NCBI RefSeq assembly: GCF_038007465.1
Contig: NZ_JBBOXF010000001.1
Coordinates: 3,793,001 to 3,857,000 of the forward strand
Length of the DNA: 64,000 nt
Reading direction: 5' to 3'
Source: Sporosarcina sp. FSL K6-1508
GTDB taxonomy: Bacteria; Bacillota; Bacilli; Bacillales_A; Planococcaceae
Positions 8,374 through 16,829 of this stretch are shown one piece after another. The notes beneath the pieces were generated by a model. The model had not been told where the DNA came from. It ran no database searches and saw nothing but the letters and a program-made list of their open reading frames with translations. A program made the translations under genes and the position numbers. Position 1 is the stretch's first letter, and each line of letters starts with the position of its first letter.

Positions 8374-9287
8374 TAACCTTCACCTCTAATCCTTTCGTTT
8401 TGCCACGTATCAAACGCCATACCTTCAAGCTCCCGGGCGTTTGGTCTGCCGATTGATTCGACTGAGTAATACAATACGCATCTGCAATTTATATTTTCAG
8501 ACGCCGCCGAACCTAATTGCCCAGGTGCAGGACCACTACCACTTTTGCCATGAAAATCCTCATCGACCGGAATCTTTTCTCCAGTATTCAATTCGGCATG
8601 CGAACTGCGAACCCGTTCATCCTTCGCCGAACCCCACTCCTTCGTCATGATAATGCCATTACGATTAGCATGGACCGCGCTGTCGAATTGGGATGCCTGT
8701 GAAACACGATGTGCCTCAGTTCGCACAATCGCCATAGCTTTAGTCGCATCGCCCTCTAACACCCCTTTCAAGCGACTCGCCATCGTGCCGTATGTGTCGC
8801 CTCGGACGAGTCCGAGCGTTACTTGCTCTTGAATCGCATATACAACATTGCTGCGTGATTTTTCGAGCCGATGATTCAACGTTAATCCACTGATTGGATT
8901 TTCGATTGATTTTGTGATTACTTCTGCAGAAACAGCCGAATAAGCAAGCTTGCTCAACGTATCTGTTTCAACAGCCCATGCCGTCATATAAAAACCGTCT
9001 TTATACGATTCACCCAGAACATCGTAGATGGTGTCCTTGATGTCTGCGTAATTGGTTTTAAGCAATCCGTTCACTTTGCCGGTGAATTTATTGAGACGGT
9101 CATATTTCGCCATCTCAGCATACGTGAGGACGCCGCCTACCTCATACTTCTCATACAGCGAAGCTATTTCAGCACGGACCTCATTTAGCATTACAGCATA
9201 GCGTTTAGCGATGGCCCGGTCAGAACCTTTAATACGCTGACCGAGCGCCCGATTGATCTGCTCTGGCGTTTTATTAAGATTGGCCAT
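8373..9287 (-). CDS. minor head protein (Mu gpF / SPP1 gp7-like), prophage P1
   Basis: 304 residues. The C-terminal third has the conserved Mu-F features: A-I-V-R-T-E-A-H-R near residue 190, D-E-R-V-R-S-S-H near 225 and a C-R-C-V-L motif near the end. These proteins are head morphogenesis proteins carried into the capsid in few copies. Unusually, it lies downstream of the major capsid gene rather than between portal and scaffold as in SPP1. Start ATG at 9287 is two bases past the stop of the small upstream gene. Confidence 0.85.
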   Translation of the reverse strand: MANLNKTPEQINRALGQRIKGSDRAIAKRYAVMLNEVRAEIASLYEKYEVGGVLTYAEMAKYDRLNKFTGKVNGLLKTNYADIKDTIYDVLGESYKDGFYMTAWAVETDTLSKLAYSAVSAEVITKSIENPISGLTLNHRLEKSRSNVVYAIQEQVTLGLVRGDTYGTMASRLKGVLEGDATKAMAIVRTEAHRVSQASQFDSAVHANRNGIIMTKEWGSAKDERVRSSHAELNTGEKIPVDEDFHGKSGSGPAPGQLGSAASENINCRCVLYYSVESIGRPNARELEGMAFDTWQNERIRGEG

Positions 9288-9289
9288 GA

Positions 9290-9472
9290 TTACTTACCTG
9301 TTTTCTTTTTAGCTGGCGCATCCGGTTTCGCAATTGCTTCCGCTTCACTAATGACTCCAACCTTTAATAGTTCGGTATATTCATCTTCTGAAACAATCAG
9401 CGAATCACCGGTCTTATAACGATCTTCATTAAATTTGACGTGTCTGGTGAATGTAACATTGTAGTCAGGCAT
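9290..9472 (-). CDS. small structural-region protein, prophage P1
   Basis: 60 residues from MPDYNVTFTRHVKFNE. I chose the ATG at 9470-9472 because AAAGGGG lies seven bases upstream; a start at 9490 has no site. It holds F-N-E-D-R-Y-K-T-G-D-S-L-I-V, resembling the Rho-N/DUF-type small proteins after capsid genes, and ends in a lysine-rich tail. Function unknown; perhaps a head decoration or assembly factor. Confidence 0.6.
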   Translation of the reverse strand: MPDYNVTFTRHVKFNEDRYKTGDSLIVSEDEYTELLKVGVISEAEAIAKPDAPAKKKTGK

Positions 9473-9492
9473 CGAATTGACCCCTTTCAATA

Positions 9493-9518
9493 AAAATAGA
9501 GAGGAACAAGTCCCCTCT
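9493..9518 (-). terminator. terminator after the P1 major capsid gene
   Basis: Minus strand AGAGGGG-ACTTG-TTCCTCT (7 bp including two G-T pairs) is followed by CTATTTTTATT. It begins at the capsid stop codon. Partial termination here would keep capsid protein in excess over the neck genes. Confidence 0.55.
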
Positions 9519-10561
9519 TAGTTAACTTTTGCCGCGAAAATGTTGTCTAACGTTTCGAAGCTCGGCATAACAATCTCGCTTACGATGGTCATAACGTTCA
9601 CGGGATCCGTCTCTTTAACAGTCGTGATTGCGACGCCTGTATTAACGATACGGACATCAGCTGATGTTCCGCCTGTCATTAAGTCACTTTCTGACGGCGT
9701 CGTCCCGTAAAATGTGTTACCTAAATTACCGTCTGGAATAAGAGTAATGTAGTCGTCTGGATAGAAATTGTGAAGAGACCCGTCTTCCGCGCGGTATTTT
9801 TTATTGTAAACAGCGATAGACAAACCAAACTTGGTCTGTAAATATTGTTTCAGCATTGAATCCGTCATGATGATGTTCTGACCACCAAGGGGATTCATAT
9901 CAAGTCGGATACTCTTATGGTTAAGCAGGTACCCAAATGTCTTACGCGTCATGATAGCGTTTGTTGGACGTGCTCCTGTATCGTCTTCAACAGTATCCTG
10001 CCACTTCATGATATCTTGGATTGGAGTCGAATCCGCCGCGCTCCATTTCGCTCCCGCAAGCAGCTCTTCTTTGTGTTCGTCTTTCATTTTGTAGTCATAG
10101 TCATAATCAAGACGGTTAGCACGAATCGCAATTTTGCCTTTAGAAAGTAATTGCATAATCATTCGTTCTGGTTGAACATCTGCACCTTTCACAAGATTAG
10201 AAACGTCGTCGTAAATGTTTTGGATGACTACCTGAGTTGCACCGTCAAGATTAGAAGCAAGCAGGCGATTCAACTCTTGACGGTCTCTTTCTCCGACTGC
10301 CATTGATTCCTTGAAGAACGGCATCTCTGTTTGAATCTTATCAAATCCAATGCGATCACGAACAGTAGCTTTTGCATCGAATTCAGAAGGCATCAGCGCG
10401 ACGGGTAAGCCGTTTGCACCTTTAATCCAACTTAGGTCTAGACCTAGTTGTTTCTTCGCTGGGAACAGTGTAGCTCCCAGGTACGGAACGCTATTTGAAG
10501 GGTTATTTTCATAGTAAGTTGCAATGTTTTCTGCATTGACCAAGTCATAAATTGTCGGCAT
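9518..10561 (-). CDS. major capsid protein (phage capsid E-type), prophage P1
   Basis: 347 residues from MPTIYDLVNAENIATYYENN, with P-Y-L-G-A-T-L-F-P near the start and T-V-K-E-T-D-P-V-N near the end. These marks fit the major capsid protein E family with an HK97 fold, preceded by a decoration protein gene and a DUF4355 scaffold gene in the usual order. The two prophages use different capsid families. A terminator follows directly. Confidence 0.85.
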   Translation of the reverse strand: MPTIYDLVNAENIATYYENNPSNSVPYLGATLFPAKKQLGLDLSWIKGANGLPVALMPSEFDAKATVRDRIGFDKIQTEMPFFKESMAVGERDRQELNRLLASNLDGATQVVIQNIYDDVSNLVKGADVQPERMIMQLLSKGKIAIRANRLDYDYDYKMKDEHKEELLAGAKWSAADSTPIQDIMKWQDTVEDDTGARPTNAIMTRKTFGYLLNHKSIRLDMNPLGGQNIIMTDSMLKQYLQTKFGLSIAVYNKKYRAEDGSLHNFYPDDYITLIPDGNLGNTFYGTTPSESDLMTGGTSADVRIVNTGVAITTVKETDPVNVMTIVSEIVMPSFETLDNIFAAKVN

Positions 10562-10578
10562 TTATCATCAATCCTCTC

Positions 10579-10935
10579 TTATTTCAAAAATGTAATTTGT
10601 GTTAGTGCCGCGATTGCTTCTACAGTTGGTGCTTCTGGTAGTTTACCGAGAGCCACAAAACCGTGAAGCATTGCTGCACCAGGAGCCGGACCGTAAGTAA
10701 CGTCCGTATCGTTGAACAGAACACCCTCAGCTGTTCCATCATTTACTTTTACCGCCTTAGCAGTATCATCCGCTAGAAACCCACCACCAAGGATAGTGCC
10801 TGCAGGAACAATTTTCTTGCCATCAACTGCTGTAACGCCTGCATCGCTCACCGTGACAGACACGTTCACATAATGGTCCGGGAATTTCAAGATTCCTTTT
10901 GTATTCGTATACTTCGTTTCAACAAATTTACTCAT
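10579..10935 (-). CDS. head decoration / fibre protein, prophage P1
   Basis: 118 residues (MSKFVETKYTNTKGILKFPD) with V-P-A-G-T-I-L-G-G-G-F and P-G-A-A-M-L-H-G-F-V, a pattern I associate with head decoration or head fibre proteins encoded just before capsid genes. It would sit on the outer capsid surface. It lies between scaffold and capsid, 15-20 bases from each, with a good ribosome site (GGAGGAAATC). Confidence 0.65.
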   Translation of the reverse strand: MSKFVETKYTNTKGILKFPDHYVNVSVTVSDAGVTAVDGKKIVPAGTILGGGFLADDTAKAVKVNDGTAEGVLFNDTDVTYGPAPGAAMLHGFVALGKLPEAPTVEAIAALTQITFLK

Positions 10936-10949
10936 TTATGATTTCCTCC

Positions 10950-11576
10950 TTATTCAAAATAAGATTTGCGAGCATCTTCAAGACCCTCGTTACTCTTTGC
11001 CATTCCTTCTGCAATTTTCTTGCCGTACTCTCCCGCGTTTGCTCTACTGCTGCCGCCTGCGTTAAAGTCTCGACCGCCTGCCTTAAACTTCGCATCAACG
11101 CCCGCTTGGATACCGGCAGTAAATTCAGCTTCTAACGCAGCGAGGTTAGCAACTGTCGTTTCTTCGTCTTTCCCAAGGAAATAATCAAGCAAGCCTGTCG
11201 GAAGCTTCTTTTCTCCCGCAATTGATAACGCTTTGTTTTTAAGCGTTTCGCGAGTACGCGCATTCTCCGAGTCTTCAAACTGATTACGTAGTTTCTCCAA
11301 TTCGATTTCAGCAGGTGATTTCGATGGGTTGCGTTTATTCACTTCGTCCTCTATCAACGTCGGGAGATTGTTCGTCTTGAACGTCTCAATCCCTTTTGTT
11401 ACCTGTGCATCAACGAGTGGTTGAATCATCGGTTGGATCAATTGCTTACCTTCGGGCTGTTCTAGATACCCTTTGACTTTATCTGCCGATACCGCCGAAA
11501 GTTCATCAAGATAGGCCTTAACATCCGCCGTGTCTTTATTTGCCGCTAGAAACGCTTTAATTTCTTCTAATGTCAT
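10950..11576 (-). CDS. capsid scaffolding protein (DUF4355-type), prophage P1
   Basis: 208 residues, highly helical and charged, with a predicted coiled coil around residues 85-115 (I-E-L-E-K-L-R-N-Q-F-E-D-S-E) and a glycine-alanine-rich C-terminal part. DUF4355 proteins are internal scaffolds that guide capsid shell assembly and leave before packaging. Order scaffold, decoration, capsid supports it. The 86 bases upstream carry a weak hairpin (TGTCG/CGACA) but no clear signal. Confidence 0.78.
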   Translation of the reverse strand: MTLEEIKAFLAANKDTADVKAYLDELSAVSADKVKGYLEQPEGKQLIQPMIQPLVDAQVTKGIETFKTNNLPTLIEDEVNKRNPSKSPAEIELEKLRNQFEDSENARTRETLKNKALSIAGEKKLPTGLLDYFLGKDEETTVANLAALEAEFTAGIQAGVDAKFKAGGRDFNAGGSSRANAGEYGKKIAEGMAKSNEGLEDARKSYFE

Positions 11577-11662
11577 TGATAATTCCTCCTTGTGCCCTTA
11601 CAGTTCATCGCCCTATAAGTGCAAAATAAATAAGCCTATTTAATGTCGGTGCTTAACGACAG

Positions 11663-12229
11663 TTAAAGTAACTTGCTATATAGGCTGCCATACGCGTCGA
11701 TTAAGTAAGATAATTCACGAAGCCTTCCCTCGTCATTAAGTTTATCAAGGTCTTGACATTCACTTGCCACCCTATCCGCAATCACATGCAATACAGTTTT
11801 GAGTTGTTCGCGAGGCGTATCAGCAAATCCGACACCTACTTTTAATAGGGGAACCGCCTCAACAATTGTCACTGCACCCGTTTTACTCATTTCCTTCACC
11901 ATTTCAGTGAGTTCTTCATCTTTTTTAATTGCCGGAAATGCCACTCCTGCCGCTTCGTACAGATACTTATTAATTTCTGCCTTGAATTTATCAATACCAG
12001 TACCAAGACTTTCGAAATTAACTTTTACAGTTGTGTTACGTAAACTCGAAGTCGTTTCCTTTTCACTGTTCGTTTCATTTACTAAGTCTTGTAGTCGCTT
12101 TTGGACGTTCGTAATGACGGTCCCCTCAGCGTGTTTGCCATCTCCATGAAGTGCTTCTCTTATTGAAGAGAGAGCGTATATTTCTGTCTTGATATTTTCT
12201 TTATCCTTCAATTCCGCTAGATTCTTCAT
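11663..12229 (-). CDS. hypothetical protein between portal and scaffold, prophage P1
   Basis: About 188 residues from MKNLAELKDKENIK. The ATG at 12229 is preferred to one at 12235 because AAGGAGG lies only one base from the latter and eight from the former. Helical, with charged repeats and no recognised motif. It overlaps the 3' end of the small upstream gene. Its place between portal and scaffold suggests a head assembly or internal protein, but I do not recognise it; it may also be an inserted cargo gene. Confidence 0.7.
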   Translation of the reverse strand: MKNLAELKDKENIKTEIYALSSIREALHGDGKHAEGTVITNVQKRLQDLVNETNSEKETTSSLRNTTVKVNFESLGTGIDKFKAEINKYLYEAAGVAFPAIKKDEELTEMVKEMSKTGAVTIVEAVPLLKVGVGFADTPREQLKTVLHVIADRVASECQDLDKLNDEGRLRELSYLIDAYGSLYSKLL

Positions 12230-12395
12230 TTCCATCCTCCTTAACCTTTATTTTAGCCGGAAACGTCACGCTAACAGTGAAGCAAACAGAACCGTCATCG
12301 TACTTGGTGTTTTCCATCTGTACAATCTCAGCGTCTTCCGCCCTGATACTTTCCAGCGCTTCAATGGCGTAATGTAACACCTCATAATTCTCCAT
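12201..12395 (-). CDS. small phage protein, unknown
   Basis: About 64 residues from MENYEVLHYAIEALESIRAE; ATG codons at 12404, 12398 and 12395 compete, and spacing from AAAAGGA favours the last. It has an N-terminal helix and a beta pair (CFTVSVTFPAKIKV), and an acidic end. It overlaps the next gene by 29 nt. Not recognised. Confidence 0.5.
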   Translation of the reverse strand: MENYEVLHYAIEALESIRAEDAEIVQMENTKYDDGSVCFTVSVTFPAKIKVKEDGNEESSGIEG

Positions 12396-12456
12396 CATTA
12401 TCATTCCTTTTCATTTGGATTGTAGCTACATAACGGAGTAGCGAACCGAGATAGGA

Positions 12457-12627
12457 TCAAATCCTTCCTTTTTCTTTCCTCGCCTCTTCTTCATAGAATT
12501 CCGAAACAACTACATTCGAGGCAAACAGTTTAATTAATTCGAGATCCGTTACCTCTATTTGTTCGCCATCCCAAGTGACACCTTTAAGACTCGCAACATA
12601 CCTTTTCTTAAACTCTTCAATATTCAT
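12457..12627 (-). CDS. small phage protein, 56 residues
   Basis: Frame MNIEEFKKRYVASLKGVTWD... ending KEKGRI, with a strong ribosome site (GAGAGGTGA, five bases before ATG). It contains G-V-T-W-D-G-E-Q-I and a hydrophobic helix L-I-K-L-F-A-S-N-V-V-V. Not recognised. It is part of a run of very short genes between portal and scaffold. Confidence 0.6.
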   Translation of the reverse strand: MNIEEFKKRYVASLKGVTWDGEQIEVTDLELIKLFASNVVVSEFYEEEARKEKGRI

Positions 12628-12632
12628 CAGAT

Positions 12633-12770
12633 TCACCTCTCATCGTAGTAATGGATATGGATTTTAGGCTCGTCATTCACATTTTTGTATACGAAATTCA
12701 AGGTGTTTAAAATCACTCCCGCCATCAAGATGACATATACCCACTTAGGTATCGTTACTGCACCTTTCAT
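12633..12770 (-). CDS. single-span membrane microprotein, 45 residues
   Basis: Frame MKGAVTIPKWVYVILMAGVI, one transmembrane helix at about residues 9-27, followed by a polar C-terminus (N-D-E-P-K-I-H-I-H-Y-Y). The ribosome site GAGGGAGGGGAG is strong and the start overlaps the stop of the upstream microprotein (ATGA). Unknown function; no lysis motif is evident. Confidence 0.6.
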   Translation of the reverse strand: MKGAVTIPKWVYVILMAGVILNTLNFVYKNVNDEPKIHIHYYDER

Positions 12771-12883
12771 TTACAACTCCCCTCCCTCAGACCTCTGATT
12801 GACCAACGTCTCGTTAAGGGACACTTGTATGCAATTCGTCCATCGCGATAAATGATTCTTACCGTTAAACCTCTAAGATTCAT
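12767..12883 (-). CDS. Arg-rich microprotein, 38 residues
   Basis: Frame MNLRGLTVRIIYRDGRIAYK, starting inside the last codons of the portal gene and ending in an ATGA overlap with the next gene. AGGGGA lies nine bases upstream of its ATG. High arginine content. It could simply couple portal translation to the downstream microprotein. Confidence is limited by length. Confidence 0.45.
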   Translation of the reverse strand: MNLRGLTVRIIYRDGRIAYKCPLTRRWSIRGLREGSCK

Positions 12884-14270
12884 GGACTTTCTCCCCTTTC
12901 GATTCATCATCCGGAATATTATCAAGATCTATATACCGACTGCGTTCTTCTTCCATGTGCATCAATTCATGCGCAATGTCATCAATAAACGACAGCATTG
13001 AAAGCCGTGTGGACTCAGATATGATGCCTTTCAATTGCAACGAAGCCTGCGCTTCTTCAAGAATATTCATAGGTAGATTTCGTTTAAACCGGAAAATGAT
13101 ATCAAGGTAATCGTCTAATTGGATATCCATCCGCTTTGCCCAAGCACTGCACAACACCTTGAACTGATACCTCAATGCCGCGCTGAACTTACGTTCCATA
13201 ACGATTGATTTATTCTCTAGAGCCATGAGCTTGAATTTAAGTGCAACCCCACTTGCATTGCCGCCGAATGCTTCGTCCGAGAAGTTAACTGACTTTGCAA
13301 ACCGCAAGATGTTCATTTCCAATCGATTCAGATGGTCCTCAATTAATTGGCCATTCACGTCTTTGGTCAAGTAACTTACGTCTTCTTCTTTGTCCATCAG
13401 TTGGAATACACCAGACCGTTTGAGCTCTTCCTTGCCCTCTTCATCGAGCCCTACACCGCGCAATACAAGATAAGCCAATCGATATTGCTCAATCTCATTC
13501 GACGCATCAGAAAAGGTCCTGTCGTATGCATCAATCAGCTTCAATACCTTCTCGGCGTCACCCTGCATTTCCTCGTTGTTCGGGATACCGAATAGCGGAC
13601 AGTAATCGAATAAATGAATTTGAAGATCGTACAGCTCATAACTCCCTTTACCACCTTGTCGGAAGAACCAGGTGTATTCATCGTCATAAAACTCTGCTTC
13701 CCACGTCGTTTTTCGCTCGCCCTTTTCAACGGAAGTTGATTGATAATAACGAATGCCGTAGGTCGGTTCGGAAATATCTGATTCTGATAAGATAATGGAT
13801 TCCCAAGGATCAACATTCTTCATTCGTTCATTACCGTCCTTACCGATATACAAGAGACGGGAACTATAACCGCAAATCGCTGCCTTCTTACCGACTTCTG
13901 AATCTGCATCTTCTAGGTTGTTTCGTTTGGCGAATTGGCTAATCGTATCTTCCAGTGTTTTATCATCATCAATATGATAGGCAATCGGATGACCGAATAA
14001 ATACCCGACCTTCGTATCAACAATTTCAGCATCAAACGAGTTGTTTAATTTATTGTTTACCTTGTCGTCGATTCGCTTGATAGAGTCGTTGTCGAAGCTA
14101 TCGTACTTAATAGCGCTACGTTTCAAGATTGGCACGCCTTCAACAGCCGCTTTGTATCGTTCATAAAGATTCATCATTCGCTCGCGCTCTGTTTTGTGTC
14201 GACCGATGATATCAGCAAGTAGGTCGCCGTCCATGCCGTTATCTCTGATGTATGGAATGTATTCGCGCAT
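12873..14270 (-). CDS. portal protein (SPP1 gp6-like), prophage P1
   Basis: 465 residues. Portal subunits form the dodecameric ring at one capsid vertex through which DNA enters. The pattern Y-K-A-A-V-E-G-V-P-I-L near residue 44, V-G-Y-L-F-G-H-P near 90 and the helical C-terminal third fit the SPP1 gp6 family. It lies four bases after the large terminase, as usual. Confidence 0.9.
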   Translation of the reverse strand: MREYIPYIRDNGMDGDLLADIIGRHKTERERMMNLYERYKAAVEGVPILKRSAIKYDSFDNDSIKRIDDKVNNKLNNSFDAEIVDTKVGYLFGHPIAYHIDDDKTLEDTISQFAKRNNLEDADSEVGKKAAICGYSSRLLYIGKDGNERMKNVDPWESIILSESDISEPTYGIRYYQSTSVEKGERKTTWEAEFYDDEYTWFFRQGGKGSYELYDLQIHLFDYCPLFGIPNNEEMQGDAEKVLKLIDAYDRTFSDASNEIEQYRLAYLVLRGVGLDEEGKEELKRSGVFQLMDKEEDVSYLTKDVNGQLIEDHLNRLEMNILRFAKSVNFSDEAFGGNASGVALKFKLMALENKSIVMERKFSAALRYQFKVLCSAWAKRMDIQLDDYLDIIFRFKRNLPMNILEEAQASLQLKGIISESTRLSMLSFIDDIAHELMHMEEERSRYIDLDNIPDDESKGEKVHES

Positions 14271-14274
14271 TGTC

Positions 14275-15555
14275 TCACCTCACTTTCCTTGTAACTCCAT
14301 GCCCTTTTAAAGTAGCGACTTCATAGTCATCTAACCCGTACCAGATAGCGGAAAATGTATGGGGATCAATATTGAATTCATCCTCAATTATTTCCCCATC
14401 TTTACTGACCTTGAAAGTTAGGTCCTTTAATTCCCTCATCACATCCGGGCATTCATCAGAGCAAATGATTTTCTTAAACCGCTTCACTTTTTTCGTGTAT
14501 TGAAGCCTTGAACCGGCAAATTTCTTAGCTGCCTTCATTCTGAATCCTAGCTGTCTGAAAAAACGGATGGTCTTCGGTTCGGCGCTATCAGCCTTTATCA
14601 ATACATCTTTGAGATCCTTTAAGGCCTCAGCGGTTTTATCATCCGTCATATCGTTTTTGTAATACTGCCAGTAAATATAGAGATACTTTTCCTTATGATC
14701 AATTGCCATTCTGATTAGTGCATTGTAGGAATCCACGAACCCGAAGTCCATACCATTCTTCATGACAGGACCGTCGATTGCTCTGATAGCATCCATGACC
14801 TTGTCGTGTGAATGCACTTCGAACTGCGGCAATACCAACTTACCGTTAACACCGAATCGCCCCTTACGGGCAATCCTGTGGAGGTCTGGGTCATGTATTT
14901 TCAGTTCATCCAGTTGCTCTATATAGCTTTCAGGCAAAAATAAATTATCATCAGCTGTTGAATGATGATAATAAGTGTTGCCGACAACAATGGTTTTAGT
15001 TTTGTATAAATCCTCGTCATCCAGCACAAAGAATTTATTCATTTCATCTTTAAAGAAATGCTTATACGACCAGTTCCCTTTACTGACGGGATTAGTCGAT
15101 AGAATCATGTGAAGCTTTAGCGTCGGGTGCCTTAAGCGGCCTATCAACTCTTTAAAGCCGTCATACTTAACCTCTGAACATTCTTCAATCCAGACAATAG
15201 ATACATTGTTAATGGATTTCAGCTTTGCGGGCTTGTCCATTCCTTTAAAGATGATCTTGCTGCCATTCGGGAAGCGTATTTGCATAGGAGACGACACGCA
15301 ACGTATTTTATGGTCTAATCCCAAATCATTTATGATTTCTTCTAGCAGAGAGAACGTCGAATCCCTGTGAGTGTCATAGACTTCGCGAACAACCAAGGCA
15401 GTACGCTTCTCACTTAATAGCTTTAGGATTAGCTTCAATGCAACGTGATAGCTTTTCGATGAACCATAACCGCCAACCAAGAACTGAAACTTTTGATTCC
15501 AGTCAAACAAAAAATCCTCGAAATGAGGATTCACTTCTTTCTCTATTTGAACCAT
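14275..15555 (-). CDS. terminase large subunit (PBSX/XtmB-like), prophage P1
   Basis: 426 residues, the packaging ATPase-nuclease that pumps DNA into the procapsid. Walker A is at residues 28-35 (G-G-Y-G-S-S-K-S); the Walker B-like S-I-V-W-I-E-E is near residue 120; the coupling motif I-L-S-T-N-P follows, and the nuclease domain starts near N-G-M-D-F-G-F-V-D. Length and motifs fit PBSX XtmB. Start abuts the small subunit stop. Confidence 0.93.
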   Translation of the reverse strand: MVQIEKEVNPHFEDFLFDWNQKFQFLVGGYGSSKSYHVALKLILKLLSEKRTALVVREVYDTHRDSTFSLLEEIINDLGLDHKIRCVSSPMQIRFPNGSKIIFKGMDKPAKLKSINNVSIVWIEECSEVKYDGFKELIGRLRHPTLKLHMILSTNPVSKGNWSYKHFFKDEMNKFFVLDDEDLYKTKTIVVGNTYYHHSTADDNLFLPESYIEQLDELKIHDPDLHRIARKGRFGVNGKLVLPQFEVHSHDKVMDAIRAIDGPVMKNGMDFGFVDSYNALIRMAIDHKEKYLYIYWQYYKNDMTDDKTAEALKDLKDVLIKADSAEPKTIRFFRQLGFRMKAAKKFAGSRLQYTKKVKRFKKIICSDECPDVMRELKDLTFKVSKDGEIIEDEFNIDPHTFSAIWYGLDDYEVATLKGHGVTRKVR

Positions 15556-16316
15556 TAGCGACCACCCTTTCGGCTGATCATGATTTCGATTGGACCTTCG
15601 TCGTTATCGCCACTTAGCTTCTCGATTTCAGCTTTCGTTCTAGCAATATCAGCTTTAAGTTTCTCTTCTTGCAATCGCTTCTTATCGTTATCAGATAGAA
15701 GATCAGTGTATTTCGCTAACATCTCCAAAGCCTTCATTTTATCAGCCAACTTCAATTTCGGGCCATTCTCGGTATTACTAATCTCACTTACTATTGAAGT
15801 ATCAACTTCTTCTAACGGCTTAAGTGAGACGAGATAACCATCATCCGATTTAACATAATCACCGATGTCAGCGAATGCGATGTCTTTGTACTTTTGAAGC
15901 ACATCATATTTATCGAAGTAAGCTTCATTCAATCGGTGTTCTTTCAACCTCTGAATTTCCGCTTTCACTCCATCATTCCCCATCACCCTGTAAGCAATTG
16001 ATTGAGCTGTCATGTAGTCGCACTCATAAGCCTTCTGATAAGCTTTAGTCGCATTGAAATACTTAATGTAGTAAATACAAAAAAGCCTCTGCTTATCGGT
16101 TAAATCATCCGACTCTACAATGGCCTCTTTCGGTTGCATCCTTTTGGCATCCTTTTGTTTTTTGGTTGCATCTTTCTTAGATGGACCTCTTACCCAAGCT
16201 TCACGACTTTTCCTGCTCTTCAATGTACCAAGTTTCACATCATGCTTTTCAGCTAATGCAGCAAGCGTTATTTTTGTTGTTTCCCATTCTTTCTGAATCT
16301 CTTCCCAATTTGGCAT
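15555..16316 (-). CDS. terminase small subunit (XtmA-like), prophage P1
   Basis: 253 residues. It recognises phage DNA to start packaging. The N-terminal 55 residues look like a DNA-binding helix-turn-helix (A-A-L-A-E-K-H-D-V-K-L-G-T-L-K); a terminase_2 core follows (L-T-D-K-Q-R-L-F-C-I-Y-Y-I), then a coiled C-terminal segment rich in K, E and L. A tRNA-like element lies 50 bases upstream, which may contain or mark the packaging site. Confidence 0.9.
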   Translation of the reverse strand: MPNWEEIQKEWETTKITLAALAEKHDVKLGTLKSRKSREAWVRGPSKKDATKKQKDAKRMQPKEAIVESDDLTDKQRLFCIYYIKYFNATKAYQKAYECDYMTAQSIAYRVMGNDGVKAEIQRLKEHRLNEAYFDKYDVLQKYKDIAFADIGDYVKSDDGYLVSLKPLEEVDTSIVSEISNTENGPKLKLADKMKALEMLAKYTDLLSDNDKKRLQEEKLKADIARTKAEIEKLSGDNDEGPIEIMISRKGGR

Positions 16317-16366
16317 CTACATATCACCTACACCCCGCTTATGTTAATTACTTAGTTCACCTTATA

Positions 16367-16466
16367 TAATCGGCCGAGGAATCGAACCTCGCTGTCGTTT
16401 CCACCAGGAATTTGTTTCAAATGTTTCCACCCAGAATTAGTATCCTTGGCAAGCCTGCACCGATTA
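16367..16466 (-). ncRNA. tRNA-like structured element upstream of terminase
   Basis: On the minus strand the 100-nt element starts TAATCGGT and ends GCCGATTA, an 8-bp closing stem with one G-T pair. Directly before the 3' strand lies CGAGG-TTCGATT-CCTCG (16375-16391), a textbook tRNA T-arm sequence and length. The middle does not give a convincing D-arm or anticodon arm; instead GCA-GGCT-TGC and a duplicated 16-mer (16397-16412 and 16423-16438) are seen. It lies 7 bases after a strong terminator and 50 bases before the terminase small-subunit gene. It may be an RNA, a degenerate phage tRNA, or a DNA site for packaging. Confidence 0.5.
16397..16438. repeat. 16-bp imperfect direct repeat inside the tRNA-like element
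   Basis: Two copies, 16397-16412 and 16423-16438, match at 14 of 16 positions (plus strand GTTTCCACC-NN-GAATT) and are separated by 10 bases. On the RNA strand each has GGTGGAAAC. They could be binding sites for the terminase small subunit, which often binds repeated sites. Confidence 0.6.
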
Positions 16467-16472
16467 AGTATA

Positions 16473-16496
16473 GAAAAAGCACCTCCGAAGAGATGC
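16473..16496 (-). terminator. terminator before the tRNA-like element
   Basis: Minus strand GCATCTC-TTCG-GAGGTGC, a 7-bp stem with a UUCG loop, is followed by TTTTT. It would end transcripts of the small genes at 16519-17042, so the terminase operon probably has its own start or relies on antitermination/read-through. Confidence 0.75.
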
Positions 16497-16518
16497 CGAA
16501 TAAATATCTGATTAGTAT

Positions 16519-16746
16519 TTATTCATCACCAGAATCAACCACTTCGATTTCTATTTTGATTACCGCAGAATTACGAATGTGTACTTCTACCCCATTATGG
16601 TTTGTGAATTTCGTCCAATCATTTTCGTTGGTTTTCGTAGCAATTAAGTACTCCATTTTGTCGACGTCTATATTGTCGGATTGTATGGTGAAACTATCAG
16701 CATTACCGTTTGCATATTCATATGTTACATGCAATTCTTTAGTCAT
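16519..16746 (-). CDS. small phage protein, 75 residues
   Basis: MTKELHVTYEYANGNADSFT..., beta-rich and acidic at the C-terminus (EIEVVDSGDE). A strong ribosome site (GGAGGTGAAGGTTC) precedes the ATG. It lies between two terminators upstream of the terminase operon. Not recognised; possibly a regulator or host-takeover protein. Confidence 0.6.
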   Translation of the reverse strand: MTKELHVTYEYANGNADSFTIQSDNIDVDKMEYLIATKTNENDWTKFTNHNGVEVHIRNSAVIKIEIEVVDSGDE

Positions 16747-16799
16747 GAACCTTCACCTCCTACTGACAACATTCGCCAAATAAGGTATAAATCCTTTAA

Positions 16800-16829
16800 T
16801 AAATAAAAGCACCATCGAAACGATGGCAC
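16800..16829 (-). terminator. terminator after the small membrane protein gene
   Basis: Minus strand GTGCCATCG-TTT-CGATGGTGC, a 9-bp stem with G-T pairs, followed by TTTTATTTATT. It starts at the stop codon of the membrane protein gene. Confidence 0.75.

Noticed and set aside
16367..16466. Calling this element a functional tRNA gene
   Set aside because: Only the T-arm and closing stem fit; no credible D-arm or anticodon loop could be drawn, and it is too long.
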